NCBI GenBank assembly: GCA_034419075.1
Contig: DAOULR010000024.1
Span: 1 to 42,624, forward strand
Source: E44-bin88 sp034419075
Lineage (GTDB): Bacteria > Chloroflexota > Dehalococcoidia > Dehalococcoidales > BS750m-G39
Direction of reading: 5' to 3'
Length of the DNA: 42,624 nt
Made by a program: the position numbers and the translations under genes. The notes under the pieces were generated by a model. The model ran no database searches, was not told the DNA's origin, and saw only the letters and a program-made list of their open reading frames with translations. Positions 1 to 8,741 of this stretch are shown piece by piece; positions within the stretch are counted from its first letter, which is position 1, and every line of letters begins with the position of its first letter.

Positions 1-440
<440 letters not shown>

Positions 441-485
441 AGGGAGATAACCGGGGTGGCAACGCCCCTATTCTCCTAGGTCGGT

Positions 486-510
486 CACCGATCTATTGAT
501 TGGTGTTTTT
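486..510 (+). terminator. Rho-independent terminator after 16S
   Basis: A 7-bp stem CACCGAT / ATTGGTG (one G-T pair) with a 6-base loop is followed directly by TTTTT. It lies about 45 bases past the 16S 3' end and implies that the 16S gene is transcribed without 23S. A further inverted repeat around 438-479 (CTAGG ... CCTAG with inner AGA/TCT and GGGG/CCCC pairing) may be the 3' strand-processing or spacer hairpin. Confidence 0.7.
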
Positions 511-600
511 GCCTTCCTTCCACTATCCAGCGGTTAAGGTTTTTTTATGGGGTGTATACTATGGAATATATCTTAGAAACGGCCGCAAAGGAGGTCATTG

Positions 601-951
601 ATGTTGACGAATAAGAGCTACTATCTTGGGGTCGACAGCGTAAATACTGCCCTTGATGCAATTGACTCTCTCTCTTTTTGCAGCGTCTTCGACAGAGCTA
701 AAGCCCAAATCAAGATTACGAATATAGATCGCATTAGAGTAATGATTATGCCGACTGGTGATTCGGGAGGTGCTATCACCATTATTGCTGGTTCCTTTAC
801 TCCCGAGGAGATGCTTGAAATTGAAGCTATGTCAAAGTATGAACACAAGCCATTGAGGGAAGAAGTTACCAAAGTCGTTACGAAAACGGTGGCAGATCTA
901 CAAACAAAGGGCGTGTCAATGGCACATCATATCCTTGGTGACCAGGAATAA
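601..951 (+). CDS. Hypothetical protein, 116 aa
   Basis: I do not recognise this family. A consensus ribosome site (AAAGGAGGT, ending at about 594) sits six bases before the ATG at 601, so the TTG at 598 is not needed as a start. The protein is soluble with no signal peptide or membrane segment. It has a conserved-looking core (IRVMIMPTGDSGGAITIIAG, roughly residues 47-66) followed by an acidic helical region and a His-His near the C-terminus. A strong hairpin follows the stop, so it is probably a single-gene transcript between the 16S gene and the DNA-repair gene. Confidence 0.75.
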   Translation: MLTNKSYYLGVDSVNTALDAIDSLSFCSVFDRAKAQIKITNIDRIRVMIMPTGDSGGAITIIAGSFTPEEMLEIEAMSKYEHKPLREEVTKVVTKTVADLQTKGVSMAHHILGDQE

Positions 952-993
952 CATCACCGTGGCTTACCGAATCGGGCTATAACAGGGGGTTTA

Positions 994-1018
994 AGAGGGG
1001 GCTGAAAGCCCCCTCTTT
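994..1018 (+). terminator. Hairpin terminator after the 116-aa gene
   Basis: Perfect 10-bp stem AGAGGGGGCT / AGCCCCCTCT with a GAA loop, followed by only a short T stretch (TTTACCTT). Placed about 40 bases past the stop codon. Confidence 0.6.
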
Positions 1019-1090
1019 ACCTTAAAGGGCGGCGGGTGGGAATAGATAATATCGGGGTGGGTGATATAATCTAGGGGTTAATGTCTTTCT

Positions 1091-1765
1091 ATGAACTACG
1101 ACGAGGTTATCGCCCGGCTCAAGGCGGAAGCTAATGCGGATAACGTGGCCGGCATGGCGCGTTTTGGTATCAGCGCGACGGGGACGCTGGGGATATCCAT
1201 CTATACCCTGCGCAAGATGGCCAAAGAGCTTGGGAAAGACCACGAGCTGGCCCTAAAGCTTTGGGATTCCGGTTTCCATGAGGCACGCATCCTGGCCAGC
1301 TTCATCGACGAGCCGGAGAAGGTGACCGAGGCGCAGCTTGAGCGCTGGGTGGGAGATTTCGATTCCTGGGATGTTGTTGACCAGGTCTCCGAACTCATTG
1401 CCAAGACGCCGTATATATTGAAAAAGATTCACGAATGGGCGGAAAGGGATGAGGAGTTTGTCAAGCGGGCTGCCTTTTCCCTTATCGCCGAGATTGCTTG
1501 GTATGATAAGAGAATGGCCGATGAGGAGTTCGAACCGCTCTTTAAGATTATCAAAAGCGCCGCCACCGACGAGCGTAATTTCGTTAAGAAGGCGGTCAAC
1601 TGGGCGCTGCGTAATATCGGCAAGCGGAATCGGGCGCTTAACCAACGAGCTATCGACGTGGCCAGAGAGATTCAAAAGATGGACTCGAAGGCGGCTCGAT
1701 GGATTGCCGCTGGCGCCTTGCGTGAACTAACAAGCGAGAAGGTGCAGAAGAGGTTGGCGCGGTGA
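1091..1765 (+). CDS. DNA alkylation repair protein, AlkD family
   Basis: The 224-residue protein is all helical and matches the AlkD-type HEAT-like repeat DNA glycosylase family, which excises alkylated purines (N3-methyladenine, N7-methylguanine). The motif DSWDVVDQ (residues 91-98), with Trp93 and Asp94/Asp97, corresponds to the Trp/Asp active-site region of the family. Pairs such as FVKRAAFSLIAEIAW and FVKKAVNWALRNIGK show the repeat helices. Length is usual for AlkD. A TATAAT box at 1065-1070 precedes the gene by 20 bases; no clear Shine-Dalgarno precedes the ATG. Expected to act in the cytoplasm. The family call is firm; the precise lesion range is unknown. Confidence 0.88.
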   Translation: MNYDEVIARLKAEANADNVAGMARFGISATGTLGISIYTLRKMAKELGKDHELALKLWDSGFHEARILASFIDEPEKVTEAQLERWVGDFDSWDVVDQVSELIAKTPYILKKIHEWAERDEEFVKRAAFSLIAEIAWYDKRMADEEFEPLFKIIKSAATDERNFVKKAVNWALRNIGKRNRALNQRAIDVAREIQKMDSKAARWIAAGALRELTSEKVQKRLAR

Positions 1766-1828
1766 CGGCAGGGGGCGCTTGACCTTTCTCATTCTTTATT
1801 TTAGGATAATGATTACTTTCATATAGGT

Positions 1829-2341
1829 ATGGGCATGAAAAGGTACGCGGTTCTATTTGGCCTGCTGGTATTGATAGCTGCCCTGGTGGCAGGGTGCGGC
1901 GGCCCGCGCGGGGCGTGCGTGGGCGACAGGGTCACGGTGCACTATATGGGCAGCTTTGATAACGGCGTCGTCTTCGAGTCGTCTTACGGCGGCGATCCCC
2001 TGACCTTTGTCATCGGCGACGGCACCATGATTCCAGGTTTTGATAAGGCGGTGAGGGGTATGGAGGTCGGCGAGATTAAGACGGTCACCATCCCCGCTGC
2101 TCAAGCCTACGGTGAATATCGGCTGGACCTGGTGGTTACGCTCCCTCGTGATGAGCTTGAGGAGGACCTGGAGGTCGGCGACAAGGTGCCGTTACAGAAC
2201 ATGACCAGCGGCGAGATGGTCTCCTTTAAAGTTGTTGAGATTACGGATGATGAGGTAACCCTCGATGGCAATGACCCTCTCGCTGGCCAGAATTTAACCT
2301 TTGACATTGAGCTCTTGGATATAGTGGACCTAGTGGACTGA
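1829..2341 (+). CDS. FKBP/SlyD-like peptidyl-prolyl isomerase lipoprotein
   Basis: The protein has 170 residues. It begins with a lipoprotein signal peptide (hydrophobic stretch to about residue 20, lipobox VAGC with Cys23), so it should be anchored on the outer face of the cytoplasmic membrane. The FKBP fold follows: GDRVTVHYMG, then GDGTMIPGFDKAVRGMEVGE. The downstream part contains NDPLAGQNLTFDIEL, the hallmark that follows the insert-in-flap domain of SlyD-type FKBPs (usually NHPLAGK). Inferred role: folding of exported proteins through cis-trans proline isomerisation. A second in-frame ATG at 1835 (MKRYAV) is an equally plausible start. There is no clear ribosome site for either. Confidence 0.88.
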   Translation: MGMKRYAVLFGLLVLIAALVAGCGGPRGACVGDRVTVHYMGSFDNGVVFESSYGGDPLTFVIGDGTMIPGFDKAVRGMEVGEIKTVTIPAAQAYGEYRLDLVVTLPRDELEEDLEVGDKVPLQNMTSGEMVSFKVVEITDDEVTLDGNDPLAGQNLTFDIELLDIVDLVD

Positions 2342-2388
2342 GATTGATTCGGGCAGCTGCCCGTCACTCTCCATAGAAGCAGGAATTT

Positions 2389-3048
2389 ATGCCACTGGAA
2401 ATTAAGACCATCAGGCTGCCGTTGCCCTTGCGTTTCGGCTCCGTAAACTGTTACCTTATAAAGGCCGATAGCGGCTGTATGCTCATTGATACGGGGTGTC
2501 CTAACAGCCGCGCTAGGCTGGAGAGGCAGCTTCTGGAGGCGGGCGGCGAAAATCTTAGACTTATCGTTCTAACCCACGGAGACTTCGACCACACCGGTAA
2601 CGCCGCCTATTTACGCCAGAGGTTCGGCGCCGGAATAGCTATGCACGGCGACGACGCGGCGGTGGTGGAAAAAGGGGATATCTTCGGCGGGAGGCAACGG
2701 GGCAGTTTTTTCTTCAGAATGGTGGCACCTGTCCTTCTCGGCTTCGGCAAGTCAAAGAGGTTTAAGCCCGATTTGTACCTTGAGGACGGCGACGATTTCG
2801 CCGAATACGGCTTTGAGGCCAAGGTCGTCCATATTCCGGGGCATTCGCGGGGTTCCATCGGGGTGGTTACGGCGGGGGGCGAGCTTTTCAGCGGCGACCT
2901 GTTGATTAAGAAGAACGGGGCGAAGCGTAACAAGGTTATCGACGATATTGAGGCGGCGGAGGCCAGCATTAAAAAGCTCAAGGGCCTGAAGATTAAGACT
3001 GTTTATCCGGGGCACGGGCGGCCTTTTCCGATGAAGTTGGTGGGGTAG
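2389..3048 (+). CDS. MBL-fold metallo-hydrolase
   Basis: The 219-residue protein shows the metallo-beta-lactamase signature THGDFDH (residues 62-68; His63, Asp65, Asp67, His68), a later HIPGHSRGS with the third metal His, FSGDLL with the bridging Asp, and YPGHG near the C-terminus. These are the ligands of a two-metal site, usually zinc, as in glyoxalase II-like hydrolases. There is no signal peptide, so it is probably cytoplasmic. The substrate cannot be read from sequence. It lies 47 bases behind the FKBP gene on the same strand and could share its transcript. Confidence 0.9.
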   Translation: MPLEIKTIRLPLPLRFGSVNCYLIKADSGCMLIDTGCPNSRARLERQLLEAGGENLRLIVLTHGDFDHTGNAAYLRQRFGAGIAMHGDDAAVVEKGDIFGGRQRGSFFFRMVAPVLLGFGKSKRFKPDLYLEDGDDFAEYGFEAKVVHIPGHSRGSIGVVTAGGELFSGDLLIKKNGAKRNKVIDDIEAAEASIKKLKGLKIKTVYPGHGRPFPMKLVG

Positions 3049-3132
3049 CTATAGTCGTGGATAAATTCCTAATCGCTCGCCTATTTTAGCCTTGGCCTTC
3101 GGTCGTGGTAGGCTTTTAGTCACTAGTTGGTT

Positions 3133-3138
3133 TATAAT
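3133..3138 (+). promoter_or_regulatory. Candidate -10 box before the GYD-family gene
   Basis: A perfect TATAAT lies 52 bases before the ATG. The -35 region at usual spacing is poor, so only the -10 is proposed. Confidence 0.4.
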
Positions 3139-3190
3139 ACACATTAATGGAAAATGCACATGGGATTATTTCTGAAATGGGGGTGAACTA

Positions 3191-3499
3191 ATGCCGTATT
3201 ATCTTATGTTGACAAAGCTGACGGACGAGGGTAGGAAAACCATCAGGTCGAAACCATCAAGGCTAAAAGAGGTTAACCGGGAAGTAGAGGCCATGGGAGT
3301 CAAAATAGTATCACAGTATTTCCTGCTCGGCGCCTATGATTTCCTGAATATTCTTCGTGCTCCCGACCACTGGAGTGTGTCTCGAGTGGCCATGGAGCTA
3401 GGTGCCAGGGGTACCCTGGAGACGGTAACTATGCCAGCTATGCCGATAGACGAGTTTGTAAGATACATGGAAACATTGGATAAGTATGAGAAAAAGTAG
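3191..3499 (+). CDS. GYD domain-containing protein
   Basis: The protein has 102 residues, is soluble, and matches the small GYD family: LMLTKLTDEGRKTI at the start, and YFLLGAYDFLNILRAPD, where the family name motif G-x-Y-D is seen as GAYD. It ends with the usual pattern including MPAMPIDEFV. Function of the family is not established. The ATG follows GGGGGTGA by four bases. The gene stands alone between the MBL gene and tRNA-Ile. Confidence 0.85.
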   Translation: MPYYLMLTKLTDEGRKTIRSKPSRLKEVNREVEAMGVKIVSQYFLLGAYDFLNILRAPDHWSVSRVAMELGARGTLETVTMPAMPIDEFVRYMETLDKYEKK

Positions 3500-3567
3500 A
3501 GCTGGCTAACCAATGAATCTGTGCAACTTCATCGAGATTAGTGGGTTTGCGCTAGTAGATTAGGAAG

Positions 3568-3596
3568 TTGATTTTTCCCGCCCCTTATCCTAGAAT
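3568..3596 (+). promoter_or_regulatory. Promoter of tRNA-Ile
   Basis: TTGATT (3568-3573), a 17-base spacer and TAGAAT (3591-3596) end 14 bases before the first base of the tRNA, which fits initiation just upstream of it. Confidence 0.6.
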
Positions 3597-3610
3597 TACC
3601 TTTGGTTTGC

Positions 3611-3687
3611 GGGCCATTAGCTCAGTTGGTTAGAGCGCAGTCCTGATAAGACTGAGGTCTCTGGTTCGAGTCCAGAATGGCCCACCA
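3611..3687 (+). tRNA. tRNA-Ile, anticodon GAT
   Basis: A full cloverleaf can be drawn: acceptor GGGCCAT / ATGGCCC, D arm with AGCTCAGTTGGTTAGAGC, anticodon stem CAGTC / GACTG around loop CTGATAA, and the T arm with GGTTCGAGTCC. CCA is encoded at 3685-3687. In many bacteria this tRNA sits in the 16S-23S spacer; here it is a separate gene with its own promoter. Confidence 0.97.
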
Positions 3688-3727
3688 CTAGAAATTTCAG
3701 CAAGAAAGCTTAAAGGAGAAGAGCGAT

Positions 3728-3901
3728 ATGGCGGCAACAAAGTCTGAACTGGAAAAAGCCAAGGAAGCGGGGAAGATAGAGGCCAGGAAAGAATTGGGTA
3801 AGTGGCTGGAAGATAATATGCTGCACGGCCCCTACCGCACCGTTTATTCCGATGTCTTTCCCTCAATGATAGCGCGACTCAAGGCGGGTAAGAGGCTGTA
3901 A
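3728..3901 (+). CDS. Small hypothetical protein, 57 aa
   Basis: An open frame of 57 codons starts with ATG six bases after GGAGAAGA and ends at TAA. The product is a soluble, charged, probably helical protein: a Lys/Glu-rich N-terminal helix (KSELEKAKEAGKIEARKELG) followed by a compact PYRTVYSDVFPSMIARLKAG tail. I do not recognise it. It begins 40 bases after the tRNA-Ile gene and probably shares the tRNA transcript, since no promoter is seen between them. It converges almost end to end with the AhpD-like gene (two bases between stop codons). Confidence 0.6.
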   Translation: MAATKSELEKAKEAGKIEARKELGKWLEDNMLHGPYRTVYSDVFPSMIARLKAGKRL

Positions 3902-3903
3902 TC

Positions 3904-4386
3904 TTAGCCGCCTCGCCACCTACCGAATGATATTCGGTAGAGCAAATAGTCCCACGAATTGCCCATCAGGTTACCGAGCCGAATCATCCTTAGCAGAAGG
4001 TGAATGAATTCTGACTTTTCGGCGCCATACGTCTGCTCTAATTTACGGACGGCTTCGGGGTCGGGATGAGAATCGGACTCAGCCCAGTGCTGAGCGTAGA
4101 TTAGAGCCACTGCCTCCTCTTCCGGACAGTTGTCAACGTCACCCGCGAGCAGGCGGCTAATCTCTTCCGGACTGAGCCCGCTTTTCAATGCTTGCTTGGT
4201 GTGGAAGTAGCAACAATAGCGGCAGTTGTGTACCGCGGTGACGGCTAGCATGAGCCTTTCCTTGAAGGCGGGCGATATCACTCCCTTATTGGTGGCCTCC
4301 TTTAATCGCCGCCTGTTTCTGACGGGAAACCACAGGTCGCCGAATAGTTCCTTCGGGTTCCTGTAGATTCTCTTGTTGAATTTCAT
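3904..4386 (-). CDS. Carboxymuconolactone decarboxylase/AhpD-like protein
   Basis: The protein is 160 residues. It carries the AhpD-type redox motif HNCRYCCYFHT (Cys55, Cys58, His62), with a third Cys at 59. The all-helical body matches the alkylhydroperoxidase-D/CMD superfamily. Such proteins act in peroxide or thiol redox reactions or as decarboxylases; which applies here is not readable. It is the last gene of a minus-strand run after the enolase-superfamily enzyme and the APC permease (63-base gap), so it may be part of the same pathway or an oxidative-protection add-on. Confidence 0.82.
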   Translation of the reverse strand: MKFNKRIYRNPKELFGDLWFPVRNRRRLKEATNKGVISPAFKERLMLAVTAVHNCRYCCYFHTKQALKSGLSPEEISRLLAGDVDNCPEEEAVALIYAQHWAESDSHPDPEAVRKLEQTYGAEKSEFIHLLLRMIRLGNLMGNSWDYLLYRISFGRWRGG

Positions 4387-4449
4387 GGCTCGTTATTGGC
4401 TGACCACCGTCGGGCTCTTGCCCGGGGTCATGATTATCGCTAACAAACG

Positions 4450-5769
4450 TTAAGCCTTTGTTTGGCTATCTTCACACACCATTTTGCCACCAAATACCCT
4501 TTGTAGCACTACTTCCGCCAGAAAACACAAGCCAAGAACGATTATCAGCGTGATAAGTGTGGTCAGGGAGTTCTGGGCAAGGTAGTATATCAATAAGACG
4601 AGCGTGGTGAAGGTAAGCACTGTTGCCGCAAGTATAATGTATCTGTTGCCTCCCGTTTCTTTACGCAGCTTCAAGTGGGCGATGTTAACCGAACCGTATA
4701 TTATCAGGAAAGCGGCGCTGCCGAGCATGGCGATGCCGTCCAGCTGAAGGAAGTTGGCGAAGACCAGCACCAGCGCTGCCGTGATGAAAAGACCTTCCTG
4801 GCTATCATGCCAGGTTCGGCGGCTGAATTGAGCGGGCAGCTGCCTTTTCTTGGCCAGTACGTAGCTGACATTGGCGCCGCCATAGAGCGTGGCGTTGATA
4901 GCCGAAGCCGTGGAAAACAGGGCCGCTATCGCCATAACGGTAAAGCCTACGTTGCCCAGAAACGGTTGAGCCGCGGCGGCCAGGGCATAGTCTTCAGCCT
5001 TTATAATCTGGGCAGTGGCCAGATTGCCGACAACGGCGAAGGCGATAAGGGCGTAGACGGCGATTACCAGAAAAATACTTAAATATATCGCCTTGGGCAG
5101 CATCTTTCGGGGGTCTTTCATGTCGGCGGCGGCGTTGGTGATAAGACCGAAACCTTCGTAGCCGAGAAAAAGAATTCCGGCAGCGAAAAGTATATTAGTT
5201 GAGTTAGGCCATTGGGAAAGCGTAAGCAGCTCTGGTTTAACGAATATCGAGCCCGCAATGACGAAGAAAACAAGAATGGCCAGTTTCACGCCTACTATCA
5301 GAATCTCCGACCGGCCCACGGCTTTGGTTCCGACCACGTTTATCAGGACAAAGACCAGAACTATGGCGTTTATGAAAATGTAGAGTAATACGCCGCTGAC
5401 CGAATCCGGGAAGAAGGTGACGGCATAGCTGGCAAAAGCCCGGGCGTAAAGCGCCAGGGCGAAGATATAGCCTATCCAGAGCATGATATTGAAGCCGCCG
5501 CTAACGGTACCGCTGCCAAAACCCCTGATTAAGAACTCGACAGGGCCGCCCGCCGAGGGGAATTTCGAGCCGAGCTTTACATACGAGTAACCGCAAAATA
5601 GGGCGACAACACCAGCCAGTATAAACGAGAGATAGACCGCATTTCCGGCAATCTGAGTTCCAACGCCAAGTATGGAGAAAATGCCGGCACCGATCATGCC
5701 GCCGACACCAATCGATATGGCGGCTATCAGGCCGATGGGTTTTCTTTGGCCGTCAGTCTGATTTGTCAT
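4450..5769 (-). CDS. APC-superfamily amino acid/organic cation permease
   Basis: The 439-residue membrane protein has about twelve hydrophobic segments. The first bears the APC hallmark ISIGVGGMIGAGIFSILG (around residues 19-36), the unwound helix that binds the alpha-amino and carboxyl groups in LeuT-fold transporters. A second conserved block is ILFLGYEGFGLITNAAADMKDPRK. Expected to import an amino acid or related compound across the cytoplasmic membrane. It lies 21 bases downstream of the enolase-superfamily gene, so the two are probably co-transcribed and the permease may bring in that enzyme's substrate or a precursor. Confidence 0.9.
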   Translation of the reverse strand: MTNQTDGQRKPIGLIAAISIGVGGMIGAGIFSILGVGTQIAGNAVYLSFILAGVVALFCGYSYVKLGSKFPSAGGPVEFLIRGFGSGTVSGGFNIMLWIGYIFALALYARAFASYAVTFFPDSVSGVLLYIFINAIVLVFVLINVVGTKAVGRSEILIVGVKLAILVFFVIAGSIFVKPELLTLSQWPNSTNILFAAGILFLGYEGFGLITNAAADMKDPRKMLPKAIYLSIFLVIAVYALIAFAVVGNLATAQIIKAEDYALAAAAQPFLGNVGFTVMAIAALFSTASAINATLYGGANVSYVLAKKRQLPAQFSRRTWHDSQEGLFITAALVLVFANFLQLDGIAMLGSAAFLIIYGSVNIAHLKLRKETGGNRYIILAATVLTFTTLVLLIYYLAQNSLTTLITLIIVLGLCFLAEVVLQRVFGGKMVCEDSQTKA

Positions 5770-5790
5770 CTAGGGTGAATCCGGGTTTAT

Positions 5791-6957
5791 TTATTCTACC
5801 ACCGTTGGGCTCTTGCCCTCAGTAATCAACTTGGCGATGGCAGGCTCGTTGAGCTCAACGCCGATGCCGGGGGTGGTGGTGGGGTAGAGGAAGCCGTTTT
5901 CGTAGCGGGGCACCTTCAAAGCCACGTCATTCTTGATGGGCTTGCTTACAGTCTCGTAGACATCGTGGATATGCAAAGGCCCCAGATTTTCGTGAACCAT
6001 CTTCGACATCCACTCGTCGGCAACGAGGAGGTGGGTGTAGGCCGCTGCTTCAAGCCCGGAGCCCATCATACAGCCGCAGACCACGGGTAATCCCGCCGCC
6101 TTGGCAATAGCCACCCACTTCTGTGCCTTGAGCAGCCCGCCCGCCTTGGGTATTTTGAGGAAGAAGCCGTCGGCGGCGTTCTTGGCGATTATTTCCATCA
6201 GGTTTTTAAGCTCGATGGCGGCTTCGTCGGCGAAGACGGGAATGCCTACTTTAGCCCGCAGGCGAGCCATGCCGTCAATGTCCCACCAGGGCACGGGCTG
6301 TTCCACCATGGCCAGGTTGTATTTCTCCAGCTTGCGCAGGGTCATCAATGCCTGGTAGTAGTGCCAGCCGCCGTTGGCGTCGATAAAAATCTCGACATCA
6401 TCACCGCCCAATTCTCTTAAGGCTTTGACGTTCTCGATGTCCAATGCCTCGTCTCCGGCACCCACCTTAAGCTTGAGGACGCGGAAACCGGCATCCAAAG
6501 CCTTTTTAGCCATGGCCACCACTACTTTCGTCTCGGCGCCGGGGAGGACGTAGCCCAGAGGGACCTTCTCTATGGTCAGGCCGCCCAATAATTGATAGAC
6601 GGGGACGCCCAGCGCCTTGCCCTTGATATCGTGCAGGGCGTAATCGACGATGGACTTGGCCTGGTGGTTGTCGCGGGCGGCGTAGTCCATCCGCGCCACG
6701 ATTTTCTCAATGTTAAAGGGGTCTTCGCCGAGCAGAAAGGGGGCGAAGATATTATTTATGACGCTCATCATCGAGTCCTGGCTCTCGCCGCGGTACCAGG
6801 CCGAGGTGCCGCCGGAATCGGCGATGCCGACCAGGCCCTCGTCGGTGTGCATTTTAAGGACAACGCTGGCCGAGCCCAGCTCGACTCCCCCACCCATGGG
6901 GAAGGGCTGGCTGAACTTCGAGGTGACGGGGATGCATTCAATCTTCGAAATACGCAT
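5791..6957 (-). CDS. Enolase-superfamily enzyme, muconate-lactonizing/mandelate-racemase type
   Basis: The 388-residue protein has the capping domain plus (beta/alpha)8 barrel of COG4948-type enzymes. Catalytic residues can be placed: KxK at 162-164 (LKLKVG), metal ligands Asp193 (FIDANGGW), Glu219 (MVEQPV) and Asp244 (VFADEA), and the opposing Lys268 (FLKIPKAGG). This KxK...D-E-D...K pattern belongs to the muconate cycloisomerase subgroup, which also includes dipeptide epimerases and o-succinylbenzoate synthase; the substrate cannot be read. The 20s loop motif is FPMGGGVE. It is first in an operon with the APC permease and AhpD-like protein. The ATG follows TTTAGGAGAGA. Confidence 0.92.
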   Translation of the reverse strand: MRISKIECIPVTSKFSQPFPMGGGVELGSASVVLKMHTDEGLVGIADSGGTSAWYRGESQDSMMSVINNIFAPFLLGEDPFNIEKIVARMDYAARDNHQAKSIVDYALHDIKGKALGVPVYQLLGGLTIEKVPLGYVLPGAETKVVVAMAKKALDAGFRVLKLKVGAGDEALDIENVKALRELGGDDVEIFIDANGGWHYYQALMTLRKLEKYNLAMVEQPVPWWDIDGMARLRAKVGIPVFADEAAIELKNLMEIIAKNAADGFFLKIPKAGGLLKAQKWVAIAKAAGLPVVCGCMMGSGLEAAAYTHLLVADEWMSKMVHENLGPLHIHDVYETVSKPIKNDVALKVPRYENGFLYPTTTPGIGVELNEPAIAKLITEGKSPTVVE

Positions 6958-7011
6958 TTTTCTCTCCTAAAGCCTCTGGCTACAATTAACCATAATATAC
7001 TCCCATATCCA

Positions 7012-7039
7012 TTGACAGACAAGGGGGCTGTGCTAGAAT
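7012..7039 (+). promoter_or_regulatory. Promoter of the NTF2-like/SDR/cupin operon
   Basis: TTGACA (7012-7017), a 16-base spacer and TAGAAT (7034-7039), 35 bases before the ATG at 7075, which is itself preceded by AAGGAGG. Confidence 0.65.
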
Positions 7040-7074
7040 AGCGGTTAGGCTTATGAACCAATAAGGAGGCTCTT

Positions 7075-7497
7075 ATGACCGAGGAGCTGGAGAAAAGGGT
7101 CAGGGTCTTAGAGGACATCGAGGCCATCAAGCAATTTCACATCAACTATGTCTACCTGCTCTGCAACCTGCAGTGGGACGACATGGTGGAGTGCTTCGCC
7201 GAGGACGCCACCATGGAGCTGCTCGGTGAAGGGGTGGTCAGGGGCAAGAAGGAGATTGGCGGGGTCTTTCGCAACGTGCTGGCGGAGAGGGTAAAGCGCA
7301 ACGACGGGCATTTTGTTGGGCAACCTATAATAACGGTTAACGGCGACAGGGCCAAGGGGCGGTGGATACTCTACCTCTTCTTCGCCGAGCCCGAGGTGAG
7401 GTGGCTGCAAGGGCGGCAGGACTGCGAATACGTCCGGGTGAATGGGGAGTGGAAGTTCAGTAAGGTCAAGTTCACCGCTCCCTGGCCGGGAGAATAG
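7075..7497 (+). CDS. NTF2/SnoaL-like family protein
   Basis: The 140-residue protein matches the cone-shaped NTF2-like fold of the SnoaL-like group: IEAIKQFHINYVYLLCNLQWDDMVECFAEDATMEL..., followed by the VRGKKEI helix and the C-terminal sheet ending WKFSKVKFTAPW. Members act as small dehydratases, isomerases or binding proteins on hydrophobic ring compounds. First gene of an operon with an SDR 26 bases downstream and a cupin after that, which supports a role in modifying one small molecule. The ATG follows AATAAGGAGGCTCTT. Confidence 0.82.
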   Translation: MTEELEKRVRVLEDIEAIKQFHINYVYLLCNLQWDDMVECFAEDATMELLGEGVVRGKKEIGGVFRNVLAERVKRNDGHFVGQPIITVNGDRAKGRWILYLFFAEPEVRWLQGRQDCEYVRVNGEWKFSKVKFTAPWPGE

Positions 7498-7523
7498 ACT
7501 AACTAAAAGGATAGGAGATAACG

Positions 7524-8261
7524 ATGGACCTAAAACTCAAAGGCAAGGTGGCACTGGTGACGGGGACGGGCAGCCAGATTGGATTCGGCAAGGCCATCGC
7601 CCTGACGCTAGCCGAGGAGGGGTGTGATATAGCCTCGGCGGATATCGACCTAGAGGGGGCCAAGAAGACCGCCGCCGAAATCCAAAAGATGGGTCGCAGA
7701 AGTCTCGCCGTCAAAGTGGACGTATCCCAACGCGACAGCGTCGACAAAATGGTCGAAGCGGTGATAAAAGAGTTCGGGCGCATCGACATCCTTATTAACA
7801 ACGCGGGAACCAGCAGCGTGGTACAGCCCTTCATGAAGATGACCAAGGCGGACTGGGACATCGATATCGGGGTCAACCTCTACGGGCAGATGAACGTCGC
7901 CCAGGCCGTTATCCCCCACATGGCGGCCAGGAAATACGGGCGCATCGTCAACTGCTCCGGCGGGCAGGGCGTACCTGGTATCGCCGTCTACGGGGCAGCC
8001 AAGGGGGGCATAGACCAGTTCACCCACGCCTTGGCTCTCGAAGTAGCGCCCCTGGGCATAATCGTCAACGCCATATTGCCGGGGCTGGGGGAGACGGGGT
8101 TGGTGGATACCGCCCCCAAGGAGATGCTTGAAGGCATGAGACAGATGTCCGCTCTCAAACGTCTGTGCACGCCCCAGGACGTGGCCAACGCCACTGCCTT
8201 TCTAGCCTCGGATGTCTGCAGCTACATGGTGGGGCAGGTCGTTAAGCTGCACACTTTCTAG
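7524..8261 (+). CDS. Short-chain dehydrogenase/reductase (SDR)
   Basis: The 245-residue protein has the classical SDR cofactor loop TGTGSQIGFGKA (glycines 14-22), the NNAG motif after a beta-strand (ILINNAG), and YGAAK with Tyr156 and Lys160. The serine upstream (Ser145) is eleven residues before the Tyr rather than the usual thirteen, so the active-site loop is slightly short. The C-terminus ends MVGQVVKLHTF and lacks the usual xxVDGG ending. It reduces or oxidises an alcohol/carbonyl with NAD(P); substrate unknown. Second gene in the NTF2-like/SDR/cupin operon. Confidence 0.93.
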   Translation: MDLKLKGKVALVTGTGSQIGFGKAIALTLAEEGCDIASADIDLEGAKKTAAEIQKMGRRSLAVKVDVSQRDSVDKMVEAVIKEFGRIDILINNAGTSSVVQPFMKMTKADWDIDIGVNLYGQMNVAQAVIPHMAARKYGRIVNCSGGQGVPGIAVYGAAKGGIDQFTHALALEVAPLGIIVNAILPGLGETGLVDTAPKEMLEGMRQMSALKRLCTPQDVANATAFLASDVCSYMVGQVVKLHTF

Positions 8262-8296
8262 TCGAAAACGCTATTAAACAATAAGGAGAGGATGAA

Positions 8297-8740
8297 ATGA
8301 CAGACTACAGCCGACTTTTGGTGACCAAGCCCATCTACGAGGCAGGGGAGCCGGTGGAGGGGCGGCAGTACCCCTCAATGACATTGATGAGTAACACCCT
8401 GGTGCCGGGCTGTAACATGTACCTGGAGGTGGGCTGGATATGGGAGATGCCCCGGCCCAACCCCCACGTCCACGAGCACAAGCACAACTTCAACGAGATT
8501 GTGCTCCACCTGGGCAACGACCCCTATAACTCCGAGGATTTGGGCGGGGAGATTGAGTTTTGCGTCGAGGGGCAGCCGCTGACTTTCAACAAATCCTCGG
8601 CGCTTTTTCTGCCTGCGGGGACCAAGCACGGGCCGCTGACCTGGAAGAAGTTCACCAGGCCCCACCTGGAGATGGCCATCATGATTGGCACGGGTAACTA
8701 TAAGGAGGGGTGGCCGGAGGGGACGGGCGGGCCGAAATAG
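8297..8740 (+). CDS. Cupin-fold protein
   Basis: The 147-residue protein contains a His-rich metal-site segment NPHVHEHKHNFNEIVLHLG (about residues 53-71) typical of the first cupin motif, and a second motif region SALFLPAGTKHGPLTWKK. These would supply three His and a Glu for a metal ion. It may be a dioxygenase-like, isomerase or binding protein; nothing fixes the substrate. Third gene of the operon, 35 bases behind the SDR and started from an ATG after AAGGAGAGGATGAA. Its stop codon lies one base from the stop of the convergent SDR gene. Confidence 0.8.
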   Translation: MTDYSRLLVTKPIYEAGEPVEGRQYPSMTLMSNTLVPGCNMYLEVGWIWEMPRPNPHVHEHKHNFNEIVLHLGNDPYNSEDLGGEIEFCVEGQPLTFNKSSALFLPAGTKHGPLTWKKFTRPHLEMAIMIGTGNYKEGWPEGTGGPK

Positions 8741-8741
8741 G

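Noticed and set aside
6592..7041. 149-codon frame antisense to the enolase-superfamily gene
   Set aside because: Shadow of a full-length gene with all catalytic residues; it also runs through the divergent promoter.
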